DNA of 64,000 bases from G965200765 sp965200765. GTDB lineage: Bacteria > Pseudomonadota > Gammaproteobacteria > Arenicellales > JAJDZL01. Below are positions 47,761-58,700 of the stretch, in pieces (position 1 is the first letter of the stretch; each line of letters begins with the position of its first letter). The stretch is from the NCBI GenBank assembly GCA_965200765.1, contig OZ241380.1, forward strand, positions 496,001-560,000, written 5' to 3'. Made by a program: the position numbers and the translations under genes. Below the pieces are notes generated by a model. That model saw only the letters and a program-made list of their open reading frames with translations, was not told the origin of the DNA and made no database searches.

Positions 47761-48318
47761 AGCCTCTCTCTTGGTCGGCTCAATTGAAATTTATTAAACA
47801 AATTCTACCCCCCCCCCTACGCACTTTGTCAAGTACTTTTTTGATTTTCTTTTGGAAATGCCGCTAACTAATTGTTTTTATGAGATAATTTAAGAGCTAT
47901 AGAATCTTGAAATCCTGAATCGTTCAATTGTTTTTGGACTGTTTGCATAGAATCCTGACTTCACGGAGTACTGATCAGTCCTGTTGAGATGTTGTTTTCC
48001 CGGTAAAATCAGGAGATTTGACCTATCTGGACCAACGCAGTATCCGTAGCCGGAATCGGTGTACGCCATATTGATGCAGCTTTCACAAATCGACTATGTG
48101 TGTAGCCTGCTCTCGCCGATCGGTTCGTCCTTCCACATTCGCTATGAACGGCATTACGCCGCTCTCATGCAACTACCGGTGTAGCCGGTCTTCGTCCAAT
48201 CCTCATCGGCGGCAAAGTCGATGCAACGTTCGTCTGGCTAAGGTGTCTCCTCAGCGGAGACAAGCGATTGAGCATATCAAGAACGATGGATTGCTGGATC
48301 TCAGCTTTCCAAGTTGAT
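47761..48318. other. Debris gap containing a C10 tract at 47808-47817
   Basis: Ten consecutive C occur at 47808-47817 in a stretch with no supported gene. Sequence near 48110-48190 resembles 41050-41140 (words CCTTCCACATTCGCT and CTCTCATGCAACT), part of the same DDE transposase family. Confidence 0.5.
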
Positions 48319-48855
48319 TCATTCCGGAAACAACTGAATGATCTCGGGAAGCAAACCTCTATTAACAGGCACAATTTCGCCAATAGATTCGCGACCGTCT
48401 TTATGGCAGGCAAAGTAAGAATATGTACCTGTTCCATAGAAACCAAGGTCAACATGGGCAGGTTCATACTTCCAAAGGAAATTGACCTCGCCATCATCAG
48501 CCAAAGTGATAGTCGGAACAGGAATTGAAGTGAGGTCTAGATGTTGGATGAAGACATAAGCATCTTCAAAGGCTTTCTCACTAGGCCATTCTGCACATGA
48601 CCATCGCTCATTTTCCGGTTTGTACTGACAAGCTTGCAAGCTCTTGATCAATTGGAGTGTAGGTGAATGCCTTGCTGGTAAAGCAGATAGTCTATTTGCC
48701 GTAGACCACCAAGTAGGTTTGGTGCCAGGCAATTCCTTTGTTTCTAACTCATTTTGAGTTTCATCCTGCAATACGTTGCTTGATAGCCTTTCAGATGAAA
48801 ATGGTTCCTCGCAAGTGATTGATGTGGGAAACTCGGTATCTGTATAAATGATCAT
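48319..48855 (-). CDS. Hypothetical protein, orphan family
   Basis: A 178-residue protein of unknown function. The C-terminal half looks conserved: SIPVPTITLADDGEVNFLW then HVDLGFYGTGTYSYFACH, alternating strands typical of a small beta-sandwich. The N-terminal 60 residues are low in structure. Its ATG overlaps the TGA of the open frame upstream (ATGA), as in coupled genes, and it lies downstream of the abiE pair on the same strand. I recall similar proteins as patchy orphans beside other orphan genes; no activity can be assigned. Confidence 0.6.
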   Translation of the reverse strand: MIIYTDTEFPTSITCEEPFSSERLSSNVLQDETQNELETKELPGTKPTWWSTANRLSALPARHSPTLQLIKSLQACQYKPENERWSCAEWPSEKAFEDAYVFIQHLDLTSIPVPTITLADDGEVNFLWKYEPAHVDLGFYGTGTYSYFACHKDGRESIGEIVPVNRGLLPEIIQLFPE

Positions 48856-49205
48856 ATCCGCAACTCAATTCTTGTTAGCATTTCAGGTAGTAAAGTGTCA
48901 ATGAGAATGCTACGACTACACTCGTGAAGATAGTTTAGAACTTTTTGAACACCAAAGTCAATCAAATGAGAATCAAATAGTCCTTTGACACACCGCAATT
49001 CGTTGCAATCAACCGTACCGTTCCCTACGCTACAACGTTCGGCAATTCCCCCGGCATGGTCGCCACCACTCGAACTCAAATCAGTGTTGTGCCCACGTCG
49101 GTTGCTCCCGAAAGTGTGCTTCTTCAGCGTGCTGTTCAAACCCTTCAGCAAACCAACCAGACCGTTAAACTTCACCAAAAACGAGATTCCACTGCTGTTT
49201 GTCAA
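48852..49205 (-). pseudogene. Possible truncated gene upstream of the orphan protein
   Basis: A 117-codon frame from a TTG, open further upstream into the end of abiEii without any ATG. The C-terminal part (LIDFGVQKVLNYLHECSRSILIDTLLPEML) looks protein-like and its stop overlaps the next start as ATGA. It may be the remaining 3' end of a gene whose 5' part was lost when it was joined to the abiE operon. The N-terminal part is low complexity (Ser/Gly). Weak evidence overall. Confidence 0.35.
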
Positions 49206-49282
49206 ATTAGCATCAGTAGAGTTAGTTTCGTAGTTGCCAAGTTGTTGACTTTTAAAACAGCTTTGATCTTGCGAAATCCAGA

Positions 49283-50158
49283 TTATTGACTGATGTATGA
49301 TTCTAATTCAAGCAACTCAATCATGTTTTTAGTTTCGGACCAAGGATCACCAGGTAGTTTTGCAATCAAGTGTTCAAAAACTATGACAAAATTAGACTTG
49401 AAATTACTATCAGTCAATTTGGAAGCTTGTCTTTCTGGTAGTAATCTGCGAATCTCTGCGTTATAAGTTGGACCAACAAGTTTTGCTAACATTCTACGTT
49501 CAGCCTCGGCTCGAGTAATTGACAGACCGGAATTTTTGAAATAAAAAAGAAAGCACTCAATTACGCGATCCAAATTTAAGTCATCAAATTTCTTTAATCC
49601 ATATGCTATATCAAACAAGTCTCGCCCTTTATTTCGTTGCAGTAAAGCGCGAAGTTTGGTCGCTATCATTTCTTCTTTTGAAAAAGTTGCTATCTCTGCC
49701 GCACCTGTAAACCAAGGGTTTTCCATACTAAATGGAACAAGAAAAGTAGGATCAAAAGCAAAGGTTTCAACAATATTCACTTCTACTTTTATTCTTATAG
49801 TATGATTCGAAACTACTTCAGCAGGAACTTTGAAGAATAACTTAATACCGAATTGATTTCTAGTATAAGAAAATTTTCCAAGCCATGGTACTAGAGCATT
49901 TCTCAAGCTATCAATATATTCCCCGATTGGACCTCTTGTAGATCGAACTAGATCGATATCTTCTGAATAACGAATTGGTTCGGGAAAATGTAGTTTGGAC
50001 AATGCTGTCCCGCCACGCATTCGTAATTCATTTTGCAGAAAAAGATCCGAAAATATTTCAATCATTGCTCGACTAATAATTAAGTCTTGCTCAACCATTG
50101 GTTGTGTGGCCCACGGTGCGTGATGAGCCCAAGCATCAATTGAATCTATTGGAATCAT
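49283..50158 (-). CDS. abiEii: AbiEii/AbiGii-type nucleotidyltransferase toxin
   Basis: A 291-residue toxin of the AbiE type IV-like toxin-antitoxin/abortive infection system. The nucleotidyltransferase signature is visible: RGGTALSKLHF (48-58) followed by RYSEDIDLV with Asp67 and Asp69, the metal-binding pair. The family motif KLRALLQRNKGRDLFD (168-183) is also present. Related toxins transfer nucleotides to RNA (tRNA in some homologues), halting growth on phage infection. Its ATG overlaps the stop of the antitoxin gene by one base (TAATG), giving tight coupling. The length is normal for the family. Confidence 0.9.
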   Translation of the reverse strand: MIPIDSIDAWAHHAPWATQPMVEQDLIISRAMIEIFSDLFLQNELRMRGGTALSKLHFPEPIRYSEDIDLVRSTRGPIGEYIDSLRNALVPWLGKFSYTRNQFGIKLFFKVPAEVVSNHTIRIKVEVNIVETFAFDPTFLVPFSMENPWFTGAAEIATFSKEEMIATKLRALLQRNKGRDLFDIAYGLKKFDDLNLDRVIECFLFYFKNSGLSITRAEAERRMLAKLVGPTYNAEIRRLLPERQASKLTDSNFKSNFVIVFEHLIAKLPGDPWSETKNMIELLELESYISQ

Positions 50159-50982
50159 TATATATCAGAATCCGGATAAAGACGAACAATTATTTTCCAC
50201 TTGTGGTCTCTTTCCACTGGCGGTAGCAATATGTCCGCGTATTTTGTACGAACTGGTGTTAACTCTGTCCAGTCAAAAGATGACTTCGAAAATTTATTGT
50301 GGAGTTTTGCAGTTAAAGATTCGTACCCAATAAAGTCAAGTATGTACCCCAAACGCTGACTTACAGTTTTTCCAAAAAGACTAGATATATTCGCAAGTTT
50401 CACAGCATTCAGAGAATCCCCCAAATCCGTCAAAACAGTGGCTATGTTATCGAAACCGGCACCGGCATGAGAATATCTGATTAAATCAAATACAGTTAGT
50501 TCAGGGCACGAAATCAGAAATTTACTCTCGACAAAATGGCGGACTTCTATACCAGCGCTAACTTCTTTGAAGTTTTTACAAAAATGAACAGAAACTGCCG
50601 ATCTTCCTGCGTAGAAATTGGAAAACCTTTTCCCAACTACAAGTTGGTTCCACAAAACGGCCTGATGTGTGGCACCATGCAAATAAGCAGCATCAAGAAG
50701 TCCAACATAATATGGACAGTCTTTGAATTTCATCAATTCATCGATGTAACTGTAGGGTGGTGGCGCCCCCCAAACTTTGTATTCCGGTGGTACGATTACA
50801 TAAAATCCACGTTTCGGACTGATCAAAAGATTTTGTTGTTGGAGTTTTTTCAGAGCTTGTGAAAACAAGCGTCTGTCAATATTCAATTTCGAAAATGCTT
50901 CGTCGCGTGTAAACGCGATTCTTCCGGAACTGGCAATCTCGGATACCCATACGGCTAGTGGTGAATCAAGATCTGAATTCAT
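50158..50982 (-). CDS. abiEi: AbiEi-type antitoxin/transcriptional regulator
   Basis: A 274-residue antitoxin. An N-terminal winged-helix segment (ITDEAFSKLNIDRRLFSQAL-type: FTRDEAFSKLNIDRRLFS) precedes the AbiEi domain with YVGLLDAAYLHGATHQ, VRHFVESKFLISCPELTVFDLI and a C-terminal antitoxin part. It neutralises AbiEii and represses the operon in characterised systems. The start at ATG 50982 is chosen; an in-frame ATG at 51048 would add 22 residues without family similarity. No clear operator repeat was identified upstream, where transposase debris begins. Confidence 0.85.
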   Translation of the reverse strand: MNSDLDSPLAVWVSEIASSGRIAFTRDEAFSKLNIDRRLFSQALKKLQQQNLLISPKRGFYVIVPPEYKVWGAPPPYSYIDELMKFKDCPYYVGLLDAAYLHGATHQAVLWNQLVVGKRFSNFYAGRSAVSVHFCKNFKEVSAGIEVRHFVESKFLISCPELTVFDLIRYSHAGAGFDNIATVLTDLGDSLNAVKLANISSLFGKTVSQRLGYILDFIGYESLTAKLHNKFSKSSFDWTELTPVRTKYADILLPPVERDHKWKIIVRLYPDSDI

Positions 50983-51069
50983 ATATCTTAATCGTAATGA
51001 TATAAATGCTTCACAAGAAATTTTCAAAGACTTACTACAGTTTATCATGTGTAGAAATCAAGATGTAAA

Positions 51070-51545
51070 TTGTGTTGAGTGTTTCCAGTTGCAGAGAATT
51101 TCAAACGTGCGGGTGCCTTCCGCTTCTGGTAGCAAGGACAAGACCGGGATGGCAAGCAAGTTTCAGGCGGCTAGCGGTGTCGCTAGGTTGTACAACTTGT
51201 CGGGCTTATTCTCTTTCAGGTAGCTCAAGGCTTGCCATCGGCATGGGTCCGACCGGTTGAATACGAATACAGTTTCTTGCTGTCAAACCCCAGGCTGGTT
51301 CCAAAATCCGGACACTCCTCCATCAACGGGTCGCGATTGCGATCAAACAATGCGCTCATCGCACCATGCTCGCACACCAACTGCGCCAGCAGTTTCATGA
51401 AACGCGAATATGCGCTCTTCGATAGCACCCGGAAACAGTCTTTCTTGTTCGATTTCACCGGAAAACAGCAAACCTTCATCAGCGTCGAGTTGGCCGCCAG
51501 ATTGCGACGCAGAGACTCCATCGGCCAGTCCTGGCGACCGCCTTC
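51070..51545 (-). pseudogene. DDE transposase remnant (IS1182-like family)
   Basis: Two pieces of the family are joined. Near 51225-51330 the minus strand reads EECPDFGTSLGFDSKKLYSYSTGR, and near 51120-51240 it reads ALSYLKENKPDKLYNLATPLAA-stop, the C-terminal tip also seen at 36470 and 40345. Much of the middle is missing. The insertion or its decay removed most of a further copy of the restriction gene repeated to the right. Confidence 0.65.
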
Positions 51546-51601
51546 GCGGCAACGTTCAAAAGATACCGCAGTTCCTCGTCATGAATATGCTCAATCACCA
51601 C

Positions 51602-51703
51602 CCGCAAAGAAACCAATTGTACGAATTCGTCAAAACTTCCCTCGCCGAACAGAGCTGCAGTGAACCGTGGAATTGGTTGTCCCCATGATTACGTCTCCTG
51701 ACT
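51602..51703 (+). pseudogene. C-terminal fragment of a third Type ISP/IIG-like gene copy
   Basis: The frame TRKETNCTNSSKLPSP...NRGIGCPHDYVS-stop matches the last 34 residues of the two full copies (TRKEPSCTDSSKLPPP...NRGIDFPHAYFS). It sits one repeat unit before the first full copy's end and in the same orientation, showing the array once had at least three genes. Confidence 0.85.
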
Positions 51704-54700
51704 CTTCATGTGCTTCAGTTGATGAAACTGATGCCAAGGTTCAAACAAATTTCATTGCATCTCGAGAGGGCTTACAAGACAAAACTTGTCTCCAATGAAA
51801 ACAATGGGTTGCAGTTGTTCCAAAGGATGTCGATGAGCAGTGCCTGAGGCACGAGGTAGAAAACCGGCGAAACAAGTGTTTCAAGCCGAAAAACGCAAGA
51901 TCCCGGGGTAGAAAAAATTTCAGGCACTTTCTTTGCACAAAACTTGCGAGATTTGCGTCTCTGCAACCGATTTCCTCAAAAAGTGCGATTGCCTGTCCTT
52001 TCATTTTCATGCTCCAGTGTCCAATCGCAACGGCATTTCCACCACGGCAGCCCGGACAGAATGCTATACTGTATTATCTGACACAAGCTGTTCGAATTTT
52101 CGAACATGGCCATGTTGCCGGCAACGATTTGAAATTGAAAGCTTGTCGAAAACAGGTTGCATCTCAGTGATCGGACTACAATTTATTTTACAATTCATCC
52201 AAACAGACCAATAGCTTTCAGGTCTTTGAATACAAACCTGCATCAAGAACAGCAAGAAGTTTTTCCATTGAGTCGGTACAGGCAACAGCTATGGCAAGCA
52301 CGGCGAATACAAAGGCAGTAGAAAATTTCTTTGCGGAGCTGCAAAAGATTCAGGCGACTGGTGCATCCACTGCAGAATTGTCGTACTATTCCCCGCTGTC
52401 AAACCTTCTGAACTCGGTAGGGGCCGGCTTCGACCCCAAGGTGTTCTGCGTTACAGAACCCGCCGGCCAAGGTGCCGGGCGCCCCGATTTTGGGCTTTAT
52501 ACGTCAAGGCAAGTGCAGAAGAAAAAGCCGGTTGATGGTCAAAAGCCTGAATTGGGCGTAGTGGAAGTCAAGTCCGCCACTGAAGATATCAATCGAATTG
52601 CAGACAGCGAGCAAGTCAACTTGTACTGGCAACACTACCGTCTTGTTCTGGTGACCAACATTCGACAGTTCATTCTGGTGGGTTCGGATGCGAGTGGCGG
52701 TAAGGTTTTGCTCGAGCAGTTCACCATAGCTGAAAGTGCTCAACAATTTGACCTTTTGCTGGAAACCCCCAGAGCATTGGCCCGCGAAGTAGGGATTTCT
52801 CTAACCGAGTACATCGTTCGCGTGTTTTCTCAAACATCTGCATTGGCGGACCCCCAAGATGTTGCCCGGTTGCTTGCATCATACGCGCGCGATGGCTTGT
52901 CCCGGGTGGAATCCGCCAGCGAGTCGGCGCCGCTTCTGGAGCTGCGTTCAGCATTGGAAATTGCCTTGGGGGTGCGTTTCGAAGGCAAGCAAGGAACGCA
53001 CTTCTTTCACTCGACATTGATTCAGACACTGTTCTACGGCATCTGCTCGGCCTGGATGCTGTGGGCGCACAAGTCTCGAAAATCCAAAGATCTGCTGACG
53101 CAATCCAGTCAATTCAATTCCGGACCATTCCGCTGGCGAGAATCCGAATGGCATTTGCAAACGCCGGTGCTTCGGGCACTGTTTCATCAGATCTCGGATC
53201 CGGATCGCCTGCAGAATCTCGGTCTCGTCGAAGTGCTGGACTGGACCACAGCCGCACTTGACCGGGTTGAAAAATCGCTGTTCTTCTCGAAATTCAAGGA
53301 AGGCGATGCAGTGCCTTACTTTTACGAACCGTTTCTGGAAGCCTTCGATCCCAAGCTACGCAAGCAGATGGGAGTTTGGTACACACCGAAAGAAGTGGTG
53401 CAGTACATGGTTGCCCGCGTCGACAATGCGTTGAAAGACGATTTGAAAATCCCTCTGGGACTGGCGGCGGACAACGTGTATGTGCTGGATCCTTGCTGCG
53501 GCACCGGGGCGTTCCTGGCCGAAGTCTTGCGTCGCATTGAAGCTAATTTGACCAAGAAGGCGCAAGGCGCCATCGCCGGAGAAAAAATCAAGCAAGCCGC
53601 CGTTAGCCGTCTGTTCGGATTTGAAATCATTCCGGCGCCGTTCGTCGTCGCCCATATGCAAATGGAACTGACTCTTCAGGAACTGGGCGCCAGTTTCAAT
53701 GACGGCGATTCAGAAGGTGCACAGATTTACCTTACCAATGCACTCACCGGATGGGGAGCGGAAAACGGCGAGAAAATCTGGTTTCCCGAATTGGCGGCCG
53801 AGCGAAACCGGGCAAAGAAAGTCAAGCAGGATATACCGATTTTAGTTGTGCTCGGAAACCCGCCGTACAACGCTTATGCAGAATTGGCGGTAGAAGAGGA
53901 GAGAGAATTGACGAATGCGTATCGCACCGTCAAGCGCGTAAAACGACCGGAAGGAAAAGGACTGAATGATCTTTATGTCCGTTTTTTTCGCATGGCTGAA
54001 CGTCGTATCACTGAAAGCACGGGACACGGGGTAGTCTGCTTCATTTCAAACTACTCGTGGCTGGACGGCATGTCGTTCACGGGCATGCGGGAACACTTTC
54101 TCGAGGAATTCGATTCAATTCGAATCGACTGCCTCAACGGCGATATGCGCAAAGGCGGCAAAACACCGGAAGGAGAGCCTGACCCAAGTATATTTTTGAC
54201 AGAATTTTCGGCAGGAATTCAAACGGGAACAGCTGTCTCTACGCTGATTCGAACAGTAGAACACTCTCCGGTCAAATCAATTGATTTTCGTCATCTTTGG
54301 GGAAATACGAAACGCCGAGAATTGCAGAAGACGGCGGAGTTGAAACCTCGCACGATCTACAGGAAGGTAAGGCCGGACCCAAAATTTGGCTTGCCCTTTC
54401 TGGATTTGAAATTCAACAAAAGCTGGTTTCAATGGCCAGAGCTACACGACCTGTTTCCGCAGTCCTATCCGGGTGTAAAGACTAGCCGCGACAGTTTCCT
54501 TGTCGACATTGATTTGGGTCGACTGAAAGCACGAATTGCTGAATACTTTGATCCGGCGGTCAGCTACGAAGAAGTCAGCAGACGCTATCCTGTTGCAGCA
54601 AAGAAGCTTGAAAAATTCAGCGGTCAATGTGTTCGTGAAATGCTGATTCGGCGCGGCGGGCCGAATTTGGACGGATTCATTCGATATGCGTTTCGACCGT

Positions 54701-55739
54701 TCGACTACAGGTGGCTGTACTGGGAAGGAAGCGAGAACCTGTTGGATCGACCCGGGATTAGGTATAAATCACAAGTATTTGAAGGCAATTTGTCATTAGT
54801 TACCCAACAACAGCCCCGTCGTGAATGGTCACCCCCTCAAGTGATTTCCCATATGGGTTGTATTGATTTGATGGACCGTGGTGCGACCTGTTTTCCGCAA
54901 AAGGTTCTCAATGGTGATATCAGGAACAACGGAGAGCCTAAAGCACCCGAGCACAACCTGTCGCAACAGGCAGAACAATATTTGAGCAATCTCGGCGTGG
55001 ATGCTGGCGAATTGTTTTTCTATGTTCTGGCGGTGATGCATGACCCCGTCTATCAACAGGAAAATTCTGACGCTTTGCGAACGGGTTGGCCCCGAATTCC
55101 ATTGCCGGACTGGCCGAAAGGGAAAAGAAAGAACCTGGCAAGGAAATTCACCAGGACTGCAGAACGAGGCCGGAAATTGGCGGACCTGCTCAATACTGAC
55201 ACATCCGTACCCGATGTAACCGAAGAACCCAATGCCCAGCTTGCCTGCATAGCTTTGCCTTCCACAACAGATGGTGCAAGCATGCATGGCGACGATTTTC
55301 TCGTATCCGCCGGATGGGGAAGATTCGGAGCGAATCAAACCATTGTTCCGGGCAAGGGCAAGGCTGTATTTCGCCAATACACGATGGGTGAACGCGATGC
55401 GCTGGGCCAGTCGGTTGATGTGCTCGGCGAGACTACATTCGATATCTACCTGAATGCTCAAGCATATCTTCGGAACATTCCGCAAGCGGTCTGGGATTTC
55501 AAGCTGGGCGGTTATCAGGTACTGAAGAAATGGCTTTCCTATCGGGACCAAGCAGTACTCGGGCGAGCAATATCGGCAGATGAAGTTCAGCACCTGTACG
55601 AGGCTGCCCGAAGAATTGCGACGATCTTGTTGCTGACCCGCAAAGAACCCAGCTGTACGGATTCGTCAAAACTTCCCCCGCCGAACAGAGCTGCAATGAA
55701 CCGTGGAATCGATTTTCCCCATGCTTACTTCTCCTGATG
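51704..55739 (+). repeat. Tandem 4,036-bp repeat, unit 1
   Basis: A direct repeat comprising ~590 bp of upstream region plus the whole restriction gene. Unit 2 follows immediately at 55740-59775. Upstream regions and the first ~1.9 kb of the genes are nearly identical; differences cluster in the last third. Confidence 0.9.
52291..55737 (+). CDS. Nuclease-methyltransferase fusion (Type IIG/ISP-like), copy 1
   Basis: A 1,148-residue restriction-modification enzyme in one chain without a helicase. N-terminal nuclease: Asp66 in GRPDFGLY and Glu92-Val-Lys94 in LGVVEVKSATED (PD...ExK). Methyltransferase: QMGVWYTPKEVVQYMV, motif I LDPCCGTGAFLAEVL near residue 400, motif IV VLGNPPYNAYA near 520, implying N6-adenine methylation. 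The C-terminal third (about 650-940) resembles the Type ISP C-terminal specificity region (YAFRPFDYRWLYWEG, YKSQVFEGNLSLVTQQ). The ~590-bp leader is conserved in both copies and may hold the promoter. Residues 1-640 are almost identical to copy 2, while the putative specificity region differs at many sites. Confidence 0.85.
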   Translation: MASTANTKAVENFFAELQKIQATGASTAELSYYSPLSNLLNSVGAGFDPKVFCVTEPAGQGAGRPDFGLYTSRQVQKKKPVDGQKPELGVVEVKSATEDINRIADSEQVNLYWQHYRLVLVTNIRQFILVGSDASGGKVLLEQFTIAESAQQFDLLLETPRALAREVGISLTEYIVRVFSQTSALADPQDVARLLASYARDGLSRVESASESAPLLELRSALEIALGVRFEGKQGTHFFHSTLIQTLFYGICSAWMLWAHKSRKSKDLLTQSSQFNSGPFRWRESEWHLQTPVLRALFHQISDPDRLQNLGLVEVLDWTTAALDRVEKSLFFSKFKEGDAVPYFYEPFLEAFDPKLRKQMGVWYTPKEVVQYMVARVDNALKDDLKIPLGLAADNVYVLDPCCGTGAFLAEVLRRIEANLTKKAQGAIAGEKIKQAAVSRLFGFEIIPAPFVVAHMQMELTLQELGASFNDGDSEGAQIYLTNALTGWGAENGEKIWFPELAAERNRAKKVKQDIPILVVLGNPPYNAYAELAVEEERELTNAYRTVKRVKRPEGKGLNDLYVRFFRMAERRITESTGHGVVCFISNYSWLDGMSFTGMREHFLEEFDSIRIDCLNGDMRKGGKTPEGEPDPSIFLTEFSAGIQTGTAVSTLIRTVEHSPVKSIDFRHLWGNTKRRELQKTAELKPRTIYRKVRPDPKFGLPFLDLKFNKSWFQWPELHDLFPQSYPGVKTSRDSFLVDIDLGRLKARIAEYFDPAVSYEEVSRRYPVAAKKLEKFSGQCVREMLIRRGGPNLDGFIRYAFRPFDYRWLYWEGSENLLDRPGIRYKSQVFEGNLSLVTQQQPRREWSPPQVISHMGCIDLMDRGATCFPQKVLNGDIRNNGEPKAPEHNLSQQAEQYLSNLGVDAGELFFYVLAVMHDPVYQQENSDALRTGWPRIPLPDWPKGKRKNLARKFTRTAERGRKLADLLNTDTSVPDVTEEPNAQLACIALPSTTDGASMHGDDFLVSAGWGRFGANQTIVPGKGKAVFRQYTMGERDALGQSVDVLGETTFDIYLNAQAYLRNIPQAVWDFKLGGYQVLKKWLSYRDQAVLGRAISADEVQHLYEAARRIATILLLTRKEPSCTDSSKLPPPNRAAMNRGIDFPHAYFS

Positions 55740-58700
55740 CTTCATGTGCTTCAGTTGATGAAACTGATGCCAAGGTTCAAACAAATTTCATTGCATCTCG
55801 AGAGGGCTTACAAGACAAAACTTGTCTCCAATGAAAACAATGGGTTGCAGTTGTTCCAAAGGATGCCGATGAGCAGTGCCTGAGGCACGAGGTAGAAAAC
55901 CGGCGAAACAAGTGTTTCAAGCCGAAAAACGCAAGAACCCGGGGTAGAAAAAATTTCAGGCACTTTCTTTGCACAAAACTTGCAAGATTTGCGTCTCTGC
56001 AACCGATTTCCTCAAAAAGTGCGATTGCCTGTCCTTTCATTTTCATGCTCCAGTGTCCAATCGCAACGGCATTTCCACCACGGCAGCCCGGACAGAATGC
56101 TATACTGTATTATCTGACACAAGCTGTTCGAATTTTCGAACTTGGCCATGTTGCCGGCAACGATTTGAGTTTGAGAGCTTGTCGAAAACAAGTTGCATCT
56201 CAGTGATCGGACTACAATTTATTTTACAATTCATCCAAACCGACCAATAGCTTACTGGTCATTGAATACAAACCTGCATCAAGAACAGCAAGAAGTTTTT
56301 CCATTGAGTCGGTACAGGCAACAGCTATGGCAAGCACGGCGAATACAAAGGCAGTAGAAAATTTCTTTGCGGAGCTGCAAAAGATTCAGGCGACTGGTGC
56401 ATCCACTGCAGAATTGTCGTACTATTCTCCGCTGTCAAACCTTCTGAACTCGGTAGGGGCCGGCTTCGACCCCAAGGTGTTCTGCGTTACAGAACCCGCC
56501 GGCCAAGGTGCCGGGCGCCCCGATTTTGGGCTTTATACGTCAAGGCAAGTGCAGAAGAAAAAGCCGGTTGATGGTCAAAAGCCTGAATTGGGCGTAGTGG
56601 AAGTCAAGTCCGCCACTGAAGATATCAATCGAATTGCAGACAGCGAGCAAGTCAACTTGTACTGGCAACACTACCGTCTTGTTCTGGTGACCAACATTCG
56701 ACAGTTCATTCTGGTGGGTTCGGATGCGAGTGGCGGTAAGGTTTTGCTCGAGCAGTTCACCATAGCTGAAAGTGCTCAACAATTTGACCTTTTGCTGGAA
56801 ACCCCCAGAGCATTGGCCCGCGAAGTAGGGATTTCTCTAACCGAGTACATCGTTCGCGTGTTTTCTCAAACATCTGCATTGGCGGACCCCAAAGATGTTG
56901 CCCGGTTGCTTGCGTCATACGCGCGCGATGGCTTGTCCCGGGTGGAATCCGCCAGCGAGTCGGCGCCGCTTCTGGAGTTGCGTTCAGCATTGGAAATTGC
57001 CTTGGGGGTGCGTTTCGAAGGCAAGCAGGGAACGCACTTCTTTCATTCGACATTGATTCAGACACTGTTCTACGGCATTTGCTCGGCCTGGATGCTGTGG
57101 GCGCACAAGTCCCGAAAATCGAAAGATCTGCTGGCACAGTCCAGTCAATTCAACTCCGGACCATTCCGCTGGCGAGAATCCGAATGGCATTTGCAAACAC
57201 CGGTGCTTCGGGCACTGTTTCATCAGATCTCGGATCCGGATCGCCTGCAGAATCTCGGTCTCGTCGAAGTGCTGGACTGGACCACAGCCGCACTTGACCG
57301 GGTCGAAAAATCGCTGTTCTTCTCGAAATTCAAGGAAGGCGATGCAGTGCCCTACTTTTACGAGCCGTTTCTGGAAGCCTTCGATCCCAAGCTACGCAAG
57401 CAGATGGGGGTTTGGTACACACCGAAAGAGGTGGTGCAGTACATGGTTGCTCGCGTCGACAATGCATTGAAAGACGATTTGAAAATCCCTCTGGGACTGG
57501 CGGCGGACAACGTGTATGTGCTGGATCCTTGCTGCGGCACCGGGGCGTTCCTGGCCGAAGTCTTGCGTCGCATCGAAGCAAATTTGACCAAGAAGGCGCA
57601 AGGCGCCATCGCCGGAGAAAAAATCAAGCAAGCCGCCGTTAGCCGTCTGTTCGGATTTGAAATCATTCCAGCGCCGTTCGTCGTCGCCCATATGCAAATG
57701 GAACTGACTCTTCAGGAACTGGGCGCCAGTTTCAATGACGGCGATTCAGAGGGTGCACAGATTTACCTCACCAATGCACTCACCGGGTGGGGAGCGGAAA
57801 ACGGCGAGAAAATCTGGTTTCCCGAATTGGCGGCCGAGCGAAACCGGGCAAAGAAAGTCAAGCAGGATATACCGATTTTAGTTGTGCTCGGAAACCCGCC
57901 GTACAACGCTTATGCAGAATTGGCGGTAGAAGAGGAGAGAGAACTGACGAATGCGTATCGCACCGTCAAGCGCGTAAAACGACCGGAAGGAAAAGGACTG
58001 AATGATCTTTATGTCCGTTTTTTTCGCATGGCCGAGCGCCGCATCACTGAAAGCACGGGACACGGGATAGTCTGCTTCATCTCAAACTACTCATGGCTGG
58101 ATGGCATGTCGTTCACGGGCATGCGGGAACACTTTCTCGAGGAATTCGATTCAATTCGAATCGACTGCCTCAACGGCGATATGCGCAAAGGCGGCAAAAC
58201 ACCGGAAGGAGAATCTGACCCAAGTATATTTTTGACAGAATTTTCGGCAGGAATTCAAACAGGAACAGCTGTGTCGACATTGATTCGAAAAGTAGAACAC
58301 TCGCCGGTCAGATCAATTGATTTTCGTCATCTTTGGGGAAACATGAAACGCCGCGAACTGCAGAAGACGGCAGAGTTGAAACCTCGTACGATCTACAAAA
58401 AGGTAAGACCCGATCCAAATTTCGGTTTGCCTTTTCTGGATTTGAAATTCAACAAGAGCTGGTTTCAATGGCCAGAATTGCACGATTTGTTTCCACATTC
58501 CTATTCGGGTGTAACAACAAGCCGCGACAGTTTCCTTGTCGACATTGATTTGAATCGACTGAAATCACGGATTGATGAATACTTTGATCCGACAGTCAGC
58601 TACGAAGAAATCAGCAGGCGCTATCCTAGTGCGGCAAGGAAGCTTGGCGAATTCAGCGGTCAATGTGTTCGCGAAGTGCTGATTCGGCGCGGCGGCCCAA

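Noticed and set aside
53322..53661. Long minus-strand frames opposite the restriction genes (102, 101 and 254 codons)
   Set aside because: These are antisense shadows of the strongly coding methyltransferase frame and recur identically in the second copy.
55777..56250. Small frames in the restriction-array leader (also at 51741-52214)
   Set aside because: They are present in both units simply because the leader is duplicated; starts and domains are lacking and frames overlap on both strands.
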